Below are positions 1 through 5,497 of a DNA stretch of 6,737 nt, piece by piece. Source of the DNA: Burkholderiaceae bacterium (GTDB lineage: Bacteria; Pseudomonadota; Gammaproteobacteria; Burkholderiales; Burkholderiaceae). Each line of letters starts with the position of its first letter. Position 1 is the first letter of the stretch. The DNA is taken from positions 1 to 6,737 of the forward strand of contig JANWUU010000392.1 of the NCBI GenBank assembly GCA_025057735.1. Reading direction: 5' to 3'. Both the position numbers and the translations under genes were made by a program. The notes beneath the pieces were generated by a model. The model ran no database searches and was not told the DNA's origin. It saw only the letters and a program-made list of their open reading frames with translations.

Positions 1-1175
1 GTCTCCCCGATCTTGACCTTGGCGATCGAGCTGGTGATGAACAGCGTCGTGCCCACCGGCGGCGTGTACAGGCCGATGGCGAGATTCACGACCATCATCA
101 CGCCCAGTTGCACCGGGTCCATGCCGGCCATCTGCGCCAGCGGCACGAAGATTGGGGTGAGCAGCAGGACCGCGGCGGGCAGGTCGATGAACATACCCGC
201 CACCAGCATGATCAGGTTCATCGCCAGGATGATCAGCCACGGCTCGCGCAGCGTGTTCTTCGCGAACTCGGCGAATGCCGCCGGCAACTGCTCGAACGTG
301 ACGATCCAGCCGATCGCGCTGGAGGCCATGATCACCAGCAGTACCACGCCGGTGGCGACCCCGGTCTCCAGCACCGCCGCGCGCAGCCGTGCCAGCGTCA
401 GGTCGCGATACAGCAGCGCGGACACGACGGCCGCATACAGCGTGCTGATCACGCTCACTTCGGTCGGCGTGGCGATGCCAAAGCGCAGGAAGACGACGAT
501 CAGCACCGGCAGCGCCAGCGCCGGCGATGCCAGCCCAATCTCCCGCAGCACGGTGCGGCCGCTGATCGGGCGCGCCTCGCGCGGATAGTTGCGCAGCCGG
601 CCGACGATGTAACAGACCGCCATGAAGCCGGCGCACAGCATCAGCCCCGGCAGGATGCCGGCCAGGAACAGCGCGCCGATCGAGGCGCCGGAGGCGAGCG
701 CGTACAAGATCAATGGGATCGACGGCGGAATCAGGATGTCGATCGTCGCCGCCGAGGCCAGCGTCGCCGCCGCGAAGCCGCCCGGATAGCCGAGCTTTTT
801 CTGCCATGGAATCAGCATCGAGCCGACGGCCGACGCGTCCGCCACGGCGGAACCGGATACGCCGCCGAATAGCGTGGAGGACAGCACGCCCACCTGCGCC
901 GGGCCGCCGTGAAAGCGGCCGATCAGGGTGGTCAGCAGATCGACCAGCGTCTTGCCGAGCCGGCCGCCCATCATCAACGCGCCGGTCAGGATGAAAAACG
1001 GGATTGCGATCAGCGGAAAGCTGCTGACCTGCGCGACCATCTGTTCGACCACGAGCGTGAACGGAACGCGCTCCGAGACGGCGATCGCGGCCAGCGCCGC
1101 CAGCACCAGCGCGTGCGCGATCGGGATCGCGGCCAGCGCCGCCAGCGCGAACACGGCGAATGCGATCGCGCTCAT
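1..1175 (-). CDS. dctM: TRAP transporter large membrane subunit (DctM family), C-terminus cut by window edge
   Basis: This is the large transmembrane subunit that forms the ion-coupled transport pathway of a TRAP importer in the inner membrane. Reading leftward from the ATG at 1175, the frame stays open to base 1. It gives 391 residues of a family usually about 425-435 long, so only the last few dozen are missing. Family landmarks in order are PFFILTGALMMGG at residues 59-71, FGGVSGSAVAD at 103-113, an IDILIPPS segment at 145-152, GIATPTE at 233-239 and NLAIGLYTPPVGT at 364-376. These are the conserved hairpin and ligand-path motifs of DctM proteins. Most of the chain is hydrophobic, as expected for a protein with about 11-12 membrane segments. 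The start codon overlaps the dctQ stop in an ATGA arrangement (1172-1175), implying translational coupling. The substrate cannot be inferred from this subunit. Confidence 0.97.
   Translation of the reverse strand, partial: MSAIAFAVFALAALAAIPIAHALVLAALAAIAVSERVPFTLVVEQMVAQVSSFPLIAIPFFILTGALMMGGRLGKTLVDLLTTLIGRFHGGPAQVGVLSSTLFGGVSGSAVADASAVGSMLIPWQKKLGYPGGFAAATLASAATIDILIPPSIPLILYALASGASIGALFLAGILPGLMLCAGFMAVCYIVGRLRNYPREARPISGRTVLREIGLASPALALPVLIVVFLRFGIATPTEVSVISTLYAAVVSALLYRDLTLARLRAAVLETGVATGVVLLVIMASSAIGWIVTFEQLPAAFAEFAKNTLREPWLIILAMNLIMLVAGMFIDLPAAVLLLTPIFVPLAQMAGMDPVQLGVMMVVNLAIGLYTPPVGTTLFITSSIAKVKIGE
1083..1146 (-). repeat. Perfect 22-bp direct repeat inside dctM
   Basis: An identical 22-bp stretch occurs at 1083-1104 and 1125-1146, offset by 42 bp, or exactly 14 codons, so both copies are read in the same frame. 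Each copy encodes LAALAAI (residues 11-17 and 25-31 of DctM), inside the first membrane segment. The sequence between the copies does not repeat well, so this is either an old decayed tandem duplication or convergence of Ala/Leu codons in a GC-rich gene. Confidence 0.85.
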
Positions 1176-1675
1176 GGTTGGCCCTGCGCACCCGGCGTCG
1201 CGTCAGGGCGCAGGACGCCGAGCAGTTCTCCCAGGTGTACGAGGGCGATCAGCAGGAAGCCGCCCAAAAGGCAGCCGTAGGTGACCGCGCCGGGGACCTG
1301 CAGGATGGGCGAGCGTTCGTCGGCCACGATCGGCAGCGCCCGCGCCGTGACGAGCGCGAGCAGACCGTAGGCGGCGACGATCGCCGCGTGCCCAAGGGCG
1401 GCGAGCAGCGTGCGCGCGCGCCCTCGCAGGCGGTCCGCCAGGAACGAGGTCGCGATATGGGCGCCGTGCTGCGCGGCGAGTACCACGCCGGCCATCACCA
1501 GCCACGGGAACAGCAGCTCCGGCAGCTCCGCGGCCCAGCGCAAACTGGAGCCTGCAAAGTAGCGCAGCGCCACGTCGCCGCAGAGGATGGCAAAGATCAC
1601 CCCCAGCGTGACGTACAGCACCGCGGCGCACAGCCGTGCGACGGCACGCTTCAGCGACCAGAGGACCGTACGCAT
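1172..1675 (-). CDS. dctQ: TRAP transporter small membrane subunit (DctQ family)
   Basis: This is the small integral membrane subunit that pairs with DctM in the inner membrane of a TRAP importer. The 167-residue length is typical. Four hydrophobic segments lie roughly at residues 14-33, 52-69, 92-110 and 131-152. The family signature between the first two is visible: an RY pair at 38-39, then RWAAELPELLFPW at 46-58, with conserved acidic residues E50 and E53 and the following tryptophan. The start at 1675 is supported by a GGAGACAGC ribosome binding site at 1679-1687, three bases before the ATG and identical in sequence and spacing to that of dctP. The stop codon overlaps the dctM start. The 75-nt gap to dctP upstream is long for this operon and contains a hairpin. 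The C-terminal 15 residues are polar and probably cytoplasmic. Confidence 0.95.
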   Translation of the reverse strand: MRTVLWSLKRAVARLCAAVLYVTLGVIFAILCGDVALRYFAGSSLRWAAELPELLFPWLVMAGVVLAAQHGAHIATSFLADRLRGRARTLLAALGHAAIVAAYGLLALVTARALPIVADERSPILQVPGAVTYGCLLGGFLLIALVHLGELLGVLRPDATPGAQGQP

Positions 1676-1717
1676 TTTGCTGTCTCCGACGGACGGCGCG
1701 GTACGGCGCGGGCGCGC

Positions 1718-1732
1718 GCGAGCCGGGCTCGC
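1718..1732 (-). other. Intercistronic stem-loop between dctP and dctQ
   Basis: The arms 1718-1723 and 1727-1732 are perfectly complementary (6 bp, all but one pair G-C) with a 3-base loop. The hairpin starts 19 bases after the dctP stop codon and ends well before the dctQ ribosome binding site. No T-run follows it on the minus strand, so it does not look like a full intrinsic terminator. A hairpin just downstream of a binding-protein gene can protect the upstream message from 3' decay and lower downstream expression. That role is inference here, and a short stem can arise by chance at this GC content. Confidence 0.4.
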
Positions 1733-1750
1733 CCGTGCCGCGTGCGCCCG

Positions 1751-2725
1751 TCACTTGGCCTGCGCGGCGGCGACGACCTTCTTCACGTAGTCACCGATCG
1801 GCCCGTTCGACCACTTGACGATCACGGACTGCGTGGCTTTCTGGAACTGGCCCTGATCGACGCTGTCGATGCGTACGCCCTTGCCTTTGAGTTCGCCGAC
1901 GAGGCGGGCATCGGCCTCCTGCATCAAGCGGCGCTGCAACGCGGTGGCCTCGGCCGCCGCCTCCTGGATGATTTTGCGTTCCGCCTCGGACAGGCGATCC
2001 CAGGTGCGCTTGCTCATCAGGAACGGATTCATCTCGAACTTGTGCCCGGTGAGCGAGATGAACTTCTGCACCTCGTACAGCTTGGAGGCGTCGATGTTGG
2101 CAAGCGGATTCTCCTGGCCGTCGACCACACCCTGCTGCAGGGCCACGTACAGCTCGGAGAACTTGATCTGCTGCGTCTCCGCGCCGAGCGCGCCCATGAT
2201 GTCGATCGTCACCGGATCGGGCGGCGTACGGATCTTCAGGCCCTTGAGATCCGCCGGCGACAGCACCGGCTTCTTGCTGTTCGACAGGTGCCGGATACCG
2301 TTATCCCAGTAGCCGAGCACGATCAGGCCCTTCTGCGCCGATTTCTCCGCCAGTTCCTTGCCGAGCGGACCGTCGAGCAGCCTGAACGCCTGTGCCGGCG
2401 TGGAGAACAGGAACGGCATGCCGAAGGCCGCGTACTCGGGCACCACGGCCGAGGTCGCACCCTGGCTGTTGACGGACATATCCAGGGTGCCGCTGCGCAG
2501 TGCGGTGATCATGGCCGCATCGTCGCCGAGCTGCGCCGCCGGCGCCACCTGCACTTCCAGCTTCCCGCCGCTCTTCTGCTTGACGGCGTTGGCGAACGCG
2601 ACCGCCGCCTCGTGGCGCGGGTTGCCGATCGCCGCGCCATGACCGAGCGTGAGTTTCGTCTGCGCGGTAGCCGTGGCCGCCGCCAGCGTCAGTGCGGCCG
2701 CGATCGAGAGGGTTTGCAGTTTCAT
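1751..2725 (-). CDS. dctP: TRAP transporter periplasmic substrate-binding protein (DctP family)
   Basis: This is the periplasmic receptor that captures the substrate and delivers it to DctQM. The 324 residues match the family. A Sec signal peptide is clear: a lysine at position 2, a hydrophobic stretch at 6-19, and a likely cleavage after Ala21 (TATA before QT). The mature protein opens with LGHGAAIGNPRHEAA (27-41). It continues with GYWDNGIRHLSN (138-149), GLKIRTPPDP (162-171) and QQGVVDGQENPLANI (197-211). Arg166 is the expected carboxylate-binding arginine of the family, so an anionic, probably carboxylate-bearing, ligand is likely. The start at 2725 is chosen because it begins the signal peptide and has an AAGGAGACAGC site at 2729-2739. 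A longer reading to 2929 would run into the transketolase gene and add no signal sequence. Unusually long spacers flank the gene on both sides. The exact ligand is not readable. Confidence 0.96.
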   Translation of the reverse strand: MKLQTLSIAAALTLAAATATAQTKLTLGHGAAIGNPRHEAAVAFANAVKQKSGGKLEVQVAPAAQLGDDAAMITALRSGTLDMSVNSQGATSAVVPEYAAFGMPFLFSTPAQAFRLLDGPLGKELAEKSAQKGLIVLGYWDNGIRHLSNSKKPVLSPADLKGLKIRTPPDPVTIDIMGALGAETQQIKFSELYVALQQGVVDGQENPLANIDASKLYEVQKFISLTGHKFEMNPFLMSKRTWDRLSEAERKIIQEAAAEATALQRRLMQEADARLVGELKGKGVRIDSVDQGQFQKATQSVIVKWSNGPIGDYVKKVVAAAQAK

Positions 2726-2728
2726 CTC

Positions 2729-2737
2729 GCTGTCTCC
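2729..2737 (-). promoter_or_regulatory. Strong ribosome binding site of dctP, matched at dctQ
   Basis: On the minus strand GGAGACAGC sits three bases before the dctP ATG. The same nine bases sit three bases before the dctQ ATG (1679-1687). The other operon genes use different sites, such as GGAGGA before the SDR and GAGGG before the transketolase N-subunit. The site fixes the dctP start at 2725. Confidence 0.75.
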
Positions 2738-2759
2738 TTGGTTGCAATAGTCCGCCCCC

Positions 2760-2782
2760 GGGTCGCGGTGGGCACCGCGCCC
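2760..2782 (-). other. Intercistronic stem-loop upstream of dctP
   Basis: Bases 2764-2769 pair perfectly with 2774-2779 around a 4-base loop. After a single bulged base at 2763, three more G-C pairs (2760-2762 with 2780-2782) extend the stem to 9 bp. It lies in the 67-nt gap between the transketolase C-subunit stop and the dctP ribosome binding site. No T-run follows in the direction of transcription, so it is not a canonical terminator. It could act as a partial terminator, an RNA processing point, or a 5' stabiliser of a dctP message. These roles are inference. Confidence 0.45.
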
Positions 2783-2792
2783 AGGGCGGGTT

Positions 2793-3791
2793 TCAAAGCC
2801 AGCTCCTGATCGAGCGCACGATGGCGGCCGTCGAGATGCCGTATTTCTCGTGCAGCGTGGGCAACGCGCCGGCATCGAGAAACGCATCGGGCAGCGCGAT
2901 CTGCCGGAACGGCGGCGCCACGCCGGCACGCAGCAGCACGCCGGCGATGGCCTCGCCCAGTCCGCCCACGATCGAGTGGTTCTCGGCCACGATCACCAGC
3001 CGCCCGCCGCGCGCCGCCTCGCGCACGATCGTCTCCTCGTCCAGCGGCTTGATCGTCGGCACGTGCAGCACCGCCACGCCGACGTTGTCGGCCTGCAGGG
3101 CGGCGGCGGCCTCCAGCGCGCGCATCGTCAGGATGCCGCTGGCGATGACCAGCGCGTCGCCGCCGTCGCGCAACAACTTGGCGCGGCCAAGCTCGAAACG
3201 GTAGTCGTACGCATCGAGCACCAGCGGTACCTGCCCGCGCAGCAGGCGCATGTACACCGGCCCCTGGTGGGCGGCGATGGCGGGCACCGCCTGCTCGATG
3301 TCGAGCGCGTCGCACGGATCGACGATGGTCAGGTTCGGCATGCCGCGGAAAATCGCCAGATCCTCGGTCGCCTGGTGACTCGGGCCGTAACCGGTGGTCA
3401 GACCGGGCAGCGCGCAGGCGATCTTCACATTCAGGTTTTCCTCGGCGATCACCTGATGGATGAAGTCGTAGGCACGGCGCGCGGCGAACACGGCGTACGT
3501 GGTGGCGAACGGCACGAAGCCTTCCTTGGCGAAGCCGCCGGCGGCCCCCATCAGCAGTTGCTCGGCCATGCCCATCTGAAAGAAGCGCTCGGGGAACGCC
3601 TGCGCGAAGACGTGCATGTCGGTGTACTTGGCCAGATCGGCGCTCAGGCCGACGATGGCGGGATCGCGTTCGGCCAGTTCCACCAGCGCCTTGCCGAACG
3701 GCGCCGGCCGCGTACGCTGGCCCTCGGCCGCGATCGAGGCGATCATCGCCGAGGTGGTCAGGCGCGGCTTGGTCGTGACAGTGCCGCTCAT
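2793..3791 (-). CDS. Split transketolase, C-terminal subunit (pyrimidine-binding and C-terminal domains)
   Basis: This is the second half of a two-subunit thiamine-diphosphate transketolase. It supplies the pyrimidine-binding domain (about residues 28-190) and the C-terminal regulatory domain (about 205-325). The 332-residue length fits this half. Visible motifs are SADLAKYTDM (50-59), GMAEQ (74-78) with Glu77 as the cofactor-activating glutamate, TTYAVFAARRAYDFI (97-111), GPSHQ (137-141) with the active-site His139, YMRLLR (180-185), and AENHSIVGGLGE (269-280), typical of the C-terminal domain. Canonical transketolases usually have an H-x-G...GEDG-x-THQ stretch. Here it reads LPGLTTGYGPSHQ (128-140), so a phosphate-contacting His and an Asp involved in substrate recognition appear to be missing. 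The start lies 3 nt after the stop of the N-subunit gene, implying coupled synthesis of a 1:1 complex. The donor substrate is unknown; 1-deoxyxylulose-5-phosphate synthase is excluded by the split layout and context. Confidence 0.93.
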   Translation of the reverse strand: MSGTVTTKPRLTTSAMIASIAAEGQRTRPAPFGKALVELAERDPAIVGLSADLAKYTDMHVFAQAFPERFFQMGMAEQLLMGAAGGFAKEGFVPFATTYAVFAARRAYDFIHQVIAEENLNVKIACALPGLTTGYGPSHQATEDLAIFRGMPNLTIVDPCDALDIEQAVPAIAAHQGPVYMRLLRGQVPLVLDAYDYRFELGRAKLLRDGGDALVIASGILTMRALEAAAALQADNVGVAVLHVPTIKPLDEETIVREAARGGRLVIVAENHSIVGGLGEAIAGVLLRAGVAPPFRQIALPDAFLDAGALPTLHEKYGISTAAIVRSIRSWL

Positions 3792-3794
3792 CGC

Positions 3795-4634
3795 TCAACC
3801 CCTTGCCGCATGCGCGGCATCCAGCAGCTCGATCGCGTGCCGCCACTCGTGCGGCTCGACGCGCATGAAGTGATTTTTCTCGCGCTGCTCGAGAAACGGC
3901 ACGCCGCGACCCATCTTGGTGTCGAACAGGATCACGCGCGGCTGCGGTGCGGCCAAATGGCGCGCGCGGTCGAACGCGGCGACCACGGCGGTCAGATCGT
4001 TGCCGTCGGCGCGCTGCACGTGCCACCCGAAGGCGGACCATTTGTCCGCCAGCGGCTCGAAGCCCAGCACCTGCGACGAGGGACCGTCGGCCTGCTGGTT
4101 GTTGACATCCACCAGCGCGATCAGGTTGGCGAGCCGGAAATGGCTGGCGGCAAGCGCCGCCTCCCAGGTCGAACCCTCGTCCAACTCGCCGTCGGACATG
4201 CAGTTGTAGACGAAGGCCGGATTGCCCTTCTGCCGCAGCGCGAGCGCCATGCCGACCGCGATCGGCAGCCCCTGCCCGAGCGAACCGCCGGACATTTCCA
4301 TTCCCGGCGTGTAGGTCGCCATGCCGGACATCGGCAGGCGGCTGTCGTCACAGCCGTAGGTCTCCAATTCCTCCTCGGGCAGGATGCCGGCCTCGATCAG
4401 CGCGGCATACAGCGCGATCGCGTAGTGCCCGTGCGAGAGCAAAAAGCGGTCGCGCCCCTCCCACTGCGGATCGTCGGCGCGGTAGCGCAGCGCATGCCCA
4501 TAGGCCACCGCCAGGATGTCTGCCATACCGAGCGCCTGGCCGATGTAGCCCTGCCCCTGCACTTCGCCCATGCGCAGCGCATAGCGGCGGATGCGGTAGG
4601 CGCGTGCGGCCAGGGCCGCCAGCCGGTCGTCCAT
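3795..4634 (-). CDS. Split transketolase, N-terminal subunit (thiamine-diphosphate/Mg-binding domain)
   Basis: This is the N-terminal half of the split transketolase, holding the diphosphate end of thiamine diphosphate and the metal. The 279-residue length is typical. Motifs are GQGYIGQALGMAD (27-39), DRFLLSHGH (62-70), EMSGGSLGQGLPIAVGMA (113-130), and the cofactor signature SDGELDEGSTWEA (147-159) ending in VDVNN (175-179). TKMGRGVPF (239-247) and NHF (254-256) are near the C-terminus. Metal ligands Asp148 and Asn178 are kept, but the usual GDG begins with Ser147. The SGHPG motif reads QGYIG, putting Tyr30 where the catalytic-site His normally is. The loop before TPGMEMS lacks the usual GHP histidine. 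His70 and His255 are retained. The start at 4634 has a GAGGG site overlapping the SDR stop codon (TGAGGG), so translation is probably coupled. The protein is likely an active transketolase with changed substrate range, but its reaction is not established. Confidence 0.94.
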   Translation of the reverse strand: MDDRLAALAARAYRIRRYALRMGEVQGQGYIGQALGMADILAVAYGHALRYRADDPQWEGRDRFLLSHGHYAIALYAALIEAGILPEEELETYGCDDSRLPMSGMATYTPGMEMSGGSLGQGLPIAVGMALALRQKGNPAFVYNCMSDGELDEGSTWEAALAASHFRLANLIALVDVNNQQADGPSSQVLGFEPLADKWSAFGWHVQRADGNDLTAVVAAFDRARHLAAPQPRVILFDTKMGRGVPFLEQREKNHFMRVEPHEWRHAIELLDAAHAARG

Positions 4635-4645
4635 CGCCGCCGCCC

Positions 4646-5395
4646 TCAGTGGATCAGCATGCCGCCGTTGACGTCGAGCGTGACGCCGGTCAGATAGGCC
4701 GACAAGTCGCTCGCGAGGAACAGGCAGCAGTTGGCGACGTCGATCGCTTCCCCCAGGCGCGCCAGCGGGATGCCCTTGAGGATCTCCGCCTTCATCGCCT
4801 CGGTGAGCCGGCCCCCGGTGATGTCGGTCTCAATGAGGCCCGGGGTGATCGAATTGACGCGCACGTTGTCCGGCCCCAGCTCGCGCGCCATCGCCTTGGC
4901 GAGGCCCAGCACGCCGGCCTTCGCCGCCGAATAATGGGGTCCGCCGAAAATACCCCCGCCGCGCTGCGCCGACACGGACGACATGCAGACGATCGACCCG
5001 CTCTTGCGCGCGCGCATGTGCGGGATCACGGCCTGGCTCATGTACAGCGTGCCGCGCAGCGAGACGTCCAGCACCGCGTCGTAGTGCTGCGGCTGGATGT
5101 CCATCAGTTTCAGCGGCTGCGTGATGCCGGCGTTGTTGACCAGCACGTCGATGCGGCCGCAGCGGGCCAGCACCTCCGCCACCGCGCGCTCGCAGTCGCC
5201 CTTGACGGTCACGTCGCAGGCGAGCCCGAGATGGTCCGGCCCGATGTCACGCGCCGCCTGCGCCGCAGCCTCGGCCTGCAGGTCGAGGATCGCGACGCGT
5301 GCCCCGTGTTCGGCGAAAAGGCGCGCCGTCGCCTTGCCGATGCCGCGCGGCGACGCCGCGCCGGTGATGACCGCCACCCTGTCCTTCAGCAACAT
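4646..5395 (-). CDS. Short-chain dehydrogenase/reductase (SDR), NAD(P)-dependent
   Basis: This is a cytosolic classical SDR of 249 residues, the usual length, expected to interconvert a secondary alcohol and a ketone. The Rossmann glycine motif is TGAASPRGIG (11-20). The second strand ends in ILDL with Asp38, which favours NAD over NADP. NNAG is at 87-90, and the catalytic Ser140, Tyr155 and Lys159 (YSAAK) are present. The PG motif after strand six is at 185-186 and the C-terminus has the DVNGG element (241-245). In the position where many SDRs carry the fourth catalytic residue, Asn (VNLRG), this protein reads VSLRG with Ser112. The start at 5395 is preceded closely by GGAGGA. As the first operon gene, next to a transketolase and importer, it most likely oxidises the imported hydroxy compound to a ketose-like product. 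A FabG-type role in fatty-acid synthesis is less likely from context. Confidence 0.94.
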   Translation of the reverse strand: MLLKDRVAVITGAASPRGIGKATARLFAEHGARVAILDLQAEAAAQAARDIGPDHLGLACDVTVKGDCERAVAEVLARCGRIDVLVNNAGITQPLKLMDIQPQHYDAVLDVSLRGTLYMSQAVIPHMRARKSGSIVCMSSVSAQRGGGIFGGPHYSAAKAGVLGLAKAMARELGPDNVRVNSITPGLIETDITGGRLTEAMKAEILKGIPLARLGEAIDVANCCLFLASDLSAYLTGVTLDVNGGMLIH

Positions 5396-5497
5396 CCCGT
5401 CCTCCGCTCCGCCTCCTGGCGGCGCGCATGTTGCGTTCCACCGCCGACGCCAGCAAGCTAGCGACGTTCATGCTGCGTTGAAATTTTTCGAAGCCCG
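5396..5497. promoter_or_regulatory. Divergent control region between the SDR operon and the lysR gene
   Basis: The 102-bp gap separates the leftward operon from the rightward LysR-type gene, the classic setting for control from shared sites. An AT-rich island at 5478-5492 stands out in this GC-rich DNA and fits the loose T-N11-A rule for LysR-type boxes (T5479, A5491). It lies just before the regulator's own start, suggesting autoregulation. A TTCA-N8-TGAA inverted repeat spans 5467-5482. On the minus strand a weak -35/-10 pair, TTGCTG (5451-5456) and CAACAT (5428-5433) with 17 bp between, would give a leader of about 25 nt before the SDR. Each box matches consensus at only three of six positions, so the promoter is a guess; the regulatory role of the region as a whole is well supported by layout. 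Confidence 0.65.
5427..5479. repeat. Pair of direct repeats in the control region (candidate regulator sites)
   Basis: CATGTTGCGTT at 5427-5437 and CATGCTGCGTT at 5469-5479 match at 10 of 11 bases. They are offset by 42 bp, close to four turns of the helix, so both would face the same side of the DNA. They lie in the only divergent gap of the window. Such spacing suits two dimers of one protein, but with only two copies the case is suggestive rather than firm. Confidence 0.45.

Noticed and set aside
13..588. A 191-residue plus-strand frame opposite dctM
   Set aside because: DctM motifs run continuously on the minus strand through this region; the plus-strand frame is Ser/Thr/Ala-rich noise.
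1160..2809. A 549-residue plus-strand open frame opposite dctQ and dctP
   Set aside because: It is antisense to two clear TRAP genes, rich in Arg, Gln, Asp and His with no recognisable domain, and spans intergenic gaps. Long antisense frames are common in GC-rich DNA.
1751..2929. A longer dctP reading starting at 2929
   Set aside because: The extra 68 residues overlap the transketolase C-subunit and would bury the signal peptide; the ATG at 2725 has a strong ribosome site and begins a typical secretion signal.
2722..4041. A 439-residue minus-strand frame overlapping both transketolase genes in another register
   Set aside because: It is dominated by Arg and Ala without motifs, and the two real transketolase frames account for the same strand.
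3795..4634. Possibility that the split transketolase is a pyruvate dehydrogenase E1 or a DXP synthase
   Set aside because: The GSLGQG and TKMGRG elements, subunit sizes and order fit split transketolase. No lipoyl-domain partner lies nearby, and DXP synthase is a single chain.
2850..4697. A 615-residue plus-strand open frame opposite the transketolase genes
   Set aside because: Composition is that of an antisense shadow (Arg/Gln/His/Gly-rich), and both transketolase halves on the minus strand are unambiguous.
5428..5456. Minus-strand promoter TTGCTG-17-CAACAT for the SDR operon as a stand-alone feature
   Set aside because: Only three of six bases match consensus in each box, which is expected by chance in 100 bp; it is mentioned only inside the control-region entry.
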